Shown here piece by piece: positions 60,560 through 64,000 of a stretch of 64,000 nt of DNA. The translations under genes were made by a program, and so were the position numbers. The stretch comes from Saccharopolyspora spinosa NRRL 18395 (GTDB lineage Bacteria > Actinomycetota > Actinomycetes > Mycobacteriales > Pseudonocardiaceae). A model generated the notes under the pieces. It had not been told where the DNA came from and did no database searches. It worked only from the letters and a program-made list of their open reading frames with translations. The stretch covers positions 1,207,140 to 1,271,139 of the forward strand of contig NZ_GL877879.1 of the NCBI RefSeq assembly GCF_000194155.1. The letters are read 5' to 3'. The stretch's first letter is position 1. Every line of letters begins with the position of its first letter.

Positions 60560-60853
60560 TCAGCCCCTCCGGAATACGACGCCGTGCCCGCCATCCGGGT
60601 AGGTCCAGGTGATGGCGCCGGCCTTGTTGCAGATCTGGTAGCAGGTGCCGCATTCGAAGCACTGCTCGTAGTTGAACAGGATCCCGCCGTCGCCGGTGGG
60701 CACGAACAGCTTCGCCGGGCAGGCGTGGACGCATTCCTTCGTGGTGCAGGACCGGCAGATCTCGGCGTCCACGGTGATGTGCGGGCGGTCGCCGACCTGG
60801 AAGTCGACGGTGCCCATCCGGTCGTCGAACGACACTTCGGGGTACTGGTGCAT
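60560..60853 (-). CDS. FixX-like ferredoxin
   Basis: The 97-residue ferredoxin has clusters CRSCTTKECVHACP and CFECGTCYQIC. This is the 4Fe-4S arrangement of the FixX/ETF-QO iron-sulfur domain. CAGGAG is six bases before the ATG. It would accept electrons from the FixC-like flavoprotein. It follows that gene after a 207-base gap, so an internal promoter is possible. Confidence 0.88.
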   Translation of the reverse strand: MHQYPEVSFDDRMGTVDFQVGDRPHITVDAEICRSCTTKECVHACPAKLFVPTGDGGILFNYEQCFECGTCYQICNKAGAITWTYPDGGHGVVFRRG

Positions 60854-61060
60854 GTTCACTCCTGGGGACTGCTTCATAAGTGGCGGTAGCCGCTTGCGGT
60901 GTGGACTCAACTTGCACCGCTGCTGGTTCTCAGTGGTCGTCTCACGCGGACAACCCCAGCGCCGCGTGTTGGACATACAGAAGTCTGGGATCCCGGGGTG
61001 AGACGGCCTCTGCCGTCCCGCCACCCGCACCGCTGCGCGAACCACATTCGAAACAGTCCT

Positions 61061-62350
61061 TCAGCCGAAGACCCGGAAGCCGGCCCAGGCGTCGGCGGCG
61101 AGTTGTCGCAGCCGGACGCCGTGCCGGGCGGCGGTTCGGCGGAACAGCTTGCCGAGCCCGGGTTTTGGTTTCGGATTGCGGACGGTGAAGACCTCCTGGG
61201 CGAAGTCGCACAGCAGCCGCGGGTACTGCCGCTGGACCCGGTCGGAGAGGACCAGGTGTGGGGCGCCCTGCAGGTTTTTGTGGTCGGTCAGCACGAAGTT
61301 GTCCGCCAGCCGCTTGCGGTAACCGGCCAGCCGGGTGGGGTCACCCGCGGCGATGGCTTCGGCGGCGGTCCGGCCCGCGGCTAGGCCGGAGCCGATGGCG
61401 AAGTTGACGCCCTCCAGCCAGATTCCCGCCGCCAGGCACATCGCGGCGGCGTCCCCGGCGACCAGCAGGCCGTCCGCGGTGAGCGGCGGCATGCTGCGGT
61501 AGCCGCCCTCCGGGATCAGGTGTGCGGAGTACTCCTTCAGCTCGGCGCCGCGCAGGTAGGGCGCGATCGCCGGGTGGGCTTTGAGGTCCGCGAGGACTTC
61601 CTCGGGGCGTCGGCCGGACTTGGCCAGGCCGGTGAGCGACAGCACCACGCCAACGCTGACGGTGTCGCGGTTGGTGTAGAGGAAGCCGCCGCCGGGGATT
61701 TCTCCGGTGCAGCCGACGATTTCGAAGTCCGCGCCGTCGTCTCCGTTGAGCCCGAAGCGCTCTTCGATCGTTCTCCTCGGCAGGGAAAGGGTTTCTTTCA
61801 CGCCGAGCGTTTGGTGTTCGGGGTTCGTTCGCGGGAGCAGCCCGGCTTGCTTCGCCAGGAACGAGTTGACGCCGTCGCAGGCGACCACGAATTGCGCCCG
61901 GATGTCGCCGTCGGGGCGGTCGGTGCGGACGCCGACCACGCGTCCGGAGGGGTCGCGCAGCAGCTCGGTGGCGACGGTGGAGGTCACCAGCTGCGCACCG
62001 GCGTCCACTGCTTTGCCCGCCAGCCAAGTGTCGAAGTCCGCGCGGTAGGTCGTCATGCCGTTGTATGGCGCGCTCCCCCAGTCCTGCGTGCGGAAGTCGA
62101 CGGTGAGGGCTTGGGTGGGGGTCATCATCATGGTGCTGCGGCGGGTGACCCACCGCTGGACCGGCACGTCTTCCCACCAGCCGGGAAGGACTTCGTCGAG
62201 CACCCCGCCGTAGACGTTCTTCGCGCCGGGGAACGGGCCGCGTTCCAGGAGGATCACGCTGCGCCCCGCCCGGGCCAGCTCCAACGCCGCGGCGGAACCG
62301 GCCGGGCCCGCCCCGACCACCACGGCGTCCGCACTGGACTGTTCAGCCAT
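61061..62350 (-). CDS. ETF-quinone oxidoreductase-like (FixC-type) flavoprotein
   Basis: The 429-residue FAD protein has the Rossmann motif AVVVGAGPAGSAAALELARA, the ETF-QO 'GAKNVYGG' and 'GLLVAGDAAAMCLAAGIWLEG' signatures and a C-terminal part close to FixC (RLADNFVLTDHKNLQG). It passes electrons from ETF through the FixX ferredoxin to quinone at the membrane. It overlaps the EtfA-type gene by eight bases. Confidence 0.88.
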   Translation of the reverse strand: MAEQSSADAVVVGAGPAGSAAALELARAGRSVILLERGPFPGAKNVYGGVLDEVLPGWWEDVPVQRWVTRRSTMMMTPTQALTVDFRTQDWGSAPYNGMTTYRADFDTWLAGKAVDAGAQLVTSTVATELLRDPSGRVVGVRTDRPDGDIRAQFVVACDGVNSFLAKQAGLLPRTNPEHQTLGVKETLSLPRRTIEERFGLNGDDGADFEIVGCTGEIPGGGFLYTNRDTVSVGVVLSLTGLAKSGRRPEEVLADLKAHPAIAPYLRGAELKEYSAHLIPEGGYRSMPPLTADGLLVAGDAAAMCLAAGIWLEGVNFAIGSGLAAGRTAAEAIAAGDPTRLAGYRKRLADNFVLTDHKNLQGAPHLVLSDRVQRQYPRLLCDFAQEVFTVRNPKPKPGLGKLFRRTAARHGVRLRQLAADAWAGFRVFG

Positions 62351-63278
62351 CGGCGGCTCCGTTCAGTCGGCGCGCCAGTTCGCGCAGGACTTCGGGCGCG
62401 TCGGCGACGATGCCCAGGTCGGCCATCGCGGTCATCGGGCACGACGGGTCGGTGTTCACGCTGACCACGTGCGCCGGTCGGCCCAGGCCGCCGACGTGCT
62501 GCGTCGCTCCGGAGACGCCGAAGGCGACGTAGAGGTCGGGGTCGACGACGACGCCAGTGGTGCCGATCTGGCGATCGTGCCTGGACCAGCCCGCGTCGGT
62601 GATCACCCGGGTCGCGCCGGCGGAGGCTCCGAGCGCGGCGGCCACCTCGGTCAGGGTGCGCATCACCGCCGCGCCGTCCTCGCCCGGTCGCACCAGCCCG
62701 GCTCCGCCGCCGAGGATCCGCTTGGCCTCGGCAAGTTCGACGGTTTCGGGCTCCGGCTCGAGGATTTCGACGACCTCGGCGTCGAGCACGTCAGGCAGGG
62801 TGATGGTCAGCTCGACCGGATCCGGGGCCGCCACCGGCCGCGGCGTGCCGCGCACGCCCGGGATGAGGGTGACCACGGCCGGTTCGTCGAGGGCGACCCG
62901 GACTTCCAGCGAATCGTCCAGTCTGGACAGATCGACGTGCTTCGGGGTGCACCGGGTCGCGCCGGCGAACAGCGGTCGTTCGCTCTGGAAGGCAAGGCGG
63001 GCGGCGATGTCGCGGCCGTCCGGCGAGGCTGGTAGCACCGCGACGTCGACCGCTGCGAGCAGCGGCGCCAGCGCTGCGGCCAGCGCGCCGGGCGCGGTCC
63101 TCGGCACCTCGGCCGTCCAAATGCGCTGCGCCGCCGTGAAAGCGTTAGCCGCCTCTGGTGTTCCGGTTCCGGCCACGAGGACCGCGCCGTCGCATTCGGC
63201 CGCCGCTTCGTCGGCGCCGCCGGGCAGCGTTCCGTCGCGGACGATCACGACCGCGAGCATCTCCGGCAGTCCGTTCAC
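62343..63278 (-). CDS. Electron transfer flavoprotein, alpha-type subunit (mycofactocin-associated)
   Basis: The 311-residue EtfA/FixB-like protein starts from the GTG at 63278 overlapping the preceding stop. The C-terminal FAD domain has SAGATRVITDAGWSRHDRQIGTTG, DLYVAFGVSGATQHVGGLGR and VVSVNTDPSCPMTAMADLGIV, all EtfA hallmarks. It pairs with the beta-type subunit at 59680. Confidence 0.87.
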   Translation of the reverse strand: MNGLPEMLAVVIVRDGTLPGGADEAAAECDGAVLVAGTGTPEAANAFTAAQRIWTAEVPRTAPGALAAALAPLLAAVDVAVLPASPDGRDIAARLAFQSERPLFAGATRCTPKHVDLSRLDDSLEVRVALDEPAVVTLIPGVRGTPRPVAAPDPVELTITLPDVLDAEVVEILEPEPETVELAEAKRILGGGAGLVRPGEDGAAVMRTLTEVAAALGASAGATRVITDAGWSRHDRQIGTTGVVVDPDLYVAFGVSGATQHVGGLGRPAHVVSVNTDPSCPMTAMADLGIVADAPEVLRELARRLNGAADG

Positions 63279-64000
63279 AGGCCCACCGCCACTCGATGTC
63301 CTTCGACGACTGCGGCGTGCGCGCGGCGCGGCGTGACGCAGTCGCCGACCCGGTGCACCGGGAACGGGGCTTCCTTCAACTCGTGCCACAGGGCGTCGTC
63401 CGGGGTCTGGTGCGCCGCGCACACGACCCAGTCGAAGCGGGCCTCGGTCATCTCCCCGGTGGTGTGCTTGAGGATTTGCAGCGCGACGCCGTCCGGCTCG
63501 GCCGATGCCGACATCACGACCTCGTCGGTGCGCTGCTCGATGCCTTTCGCCTGTGCGCGGACGTTGAAGGTCTCGAGGTCCAGGGTCACGCCGAGGTCCT
63601 GGCAGACCACCATGCCCGGCGTGGAGATCTGGACCCGGCAGCCGCGGTCGGCCAGCAGCTCGGCGACCGAAGCCGCCTGGTGGAACCCCAGGTCGTCGAC
63701 GACCAGCACGTCGCCCGCCGGGGTCGCGCGGCGTTCCAGGACATCGCGGACGTCGACGATCCGGTCGAGGCCGCCGGCCCAGTGCACCGGCTGCGGCCGG
63801 GCCCCGGTCGCGAGCACGACCACGTCCGGGTGCTCGTCGCGAAGCATCTCCGCCGTCGCCGCGACACCGGTCTTGACGTCCACGCCGTATCGCGCGCATT
63901 CCGCGCGCAGGTTCCGGACCACGTCGAGGAATTCGGCGCGGCTGGGCACCGTCGCTGCGACGGCGACCTGCCCGCCGGTCGCCTGTTCCCGCTCGAACAG
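63275..64000 (-). CDS. FadH/OYE-type flavin oxidoreductase, C-terminal part (mycofactocin-associated)
   Basis: The frame is open from the right window edge. The visible 240 residues are the NAD(P)/FAD domain of 2,4-dienoyl-CoA reductase/trimethylamine dehydrogenase-like enzymes: EQATGGQVAVAATVPSRAEF, VVVLATGARP, DVLVVDDLGFHQAASVAELL, and a terminal 'RVGDCVTPRRAHAAVVEGHRVAVGL'. The TIM-barrel FMN domain lies beyond the window. Homologues are frequent in mycofactocin operons. It heads the visible operon. Confidence 0.85.
   Translation of the reverse strand: MFEREQATGGQVAVAATVPSRAEFLDVVRNLRAECARYGVDVKTGVAATAEMLRDEHPDVVVLATGARPQPVHWAGGLDRIVDVRDVLERRATPAGDVLVVDDLGFHQAASVAELLADRGCRVQISTPGMVVCQDLGVTLDLETFNVRAQAKGIEQRTDEVVMSASAEPDGVALQILKHTTGEMTEARFDWVVCAAHQTPDDALWHELKEAPFPVHRVGDCVTPRRAHAAVVEGHRVAVGL

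Noticed and set aside
57549-64000. mftA, mftB, mftC or mftD inside the window
   Set aside because: No radical SAM CxxxCxxC motif protein and no short precursor ending in Val-Tyr was found on either strand here.

Overview
The window is high-GC DNA from an actinomycete. WhiB, two Lsr2-type proteins, a Tad pilus of the actinobacterial kind and a mycofactocin locus all point to Actinomycetota; a member of the Pseudonocardiales is my best guess, but that is inference. The left two thirds look like accessory DNA. The right end looks like host chromosome.

Layout. (1) 0-5.6 kb: the tail of a luciferase-like flavin oxidoreductase cut by the window edge, a decayed stretch, a WhiB gene, then a plus-strand run of XRE regulator, ImmA/IrrE metallopeptidase, MAB_1171c-type membrane protein and amidohydrolase. 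Twin 17-bp palindromic operators lie between whiB and the XRE gene. (2) 5.8-8.6 kb, minus strand: a KASIII-like enzyme, a small coupled protein and three small exported proteins, one ending in a CX3CCX3C tail. (3) 9.1-22 kb, plus strand: a Tad/Flp pilus operon (prepilin peptidase, lipoprotein, secreted protein, RcpC/CpaB-like SAF protein, TadZ, TadA, TadB, TadC, Flp pilin, three TadE/TadG pseudopilins, LysM protein with a BTAD regulator part). An IS5-like element interrupts it, and two single-base contractions of C runs break the lipoprotein and the LysM-BTAD gene. (4) 22-30 kb: head-to-head Lsr2-type genes, a MoxR ATPase plus VWA/HExxH protein, small unknown genes and a two-winged-helix regulator. 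(5) 30.5-41.6 kb, minus strand: a type IV secretion (conjugation) block with M23/lysozyme-like protein, replication-relaxation protein, VirD4-like coupling ATPase, VirB4, PrgI-like, VirB6-like and small pilin-like proteins, headed by a sigma-region-4-like regulator. (6) 42-45.9 kb: two orphan methyltransferase-like genes, an excisionase-like HTH and a tyrosine integrase. Regions 3-6 together read as an integrative and conjugative element that carries a Tad pilus in addition to its T4SS; its att ends could not be found by eye.

(7) 46.1-56.2 kb: a complete type I-B CRISPR-Cas locus, all on the minus strand: leader, array of 12 spacers, cas6-cas8b-cas7-cas5-cas3-cas4-cas1-cas2, second leader, array of 3 spacers. 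The two leaders are homologous, and each array contains one spacer-less fused repeat. (8) 56.65-64 kb: tRNA-Pro(GGG) with its terminator, then a minus-strand mycofactocin operon (FadH/OYE-type oxidoreductase, ETF alpha, ETF-quinone-oxidoreductase-like flavoprotein, FixX-like ferredoxin, ETF beta, mycofactocin-type SDR, mftF, mftE). This set would couple a mycofactocin-dependent dehydrogenase to the respiratory chain. mftA-mftD are not in the window and may lie to the right.
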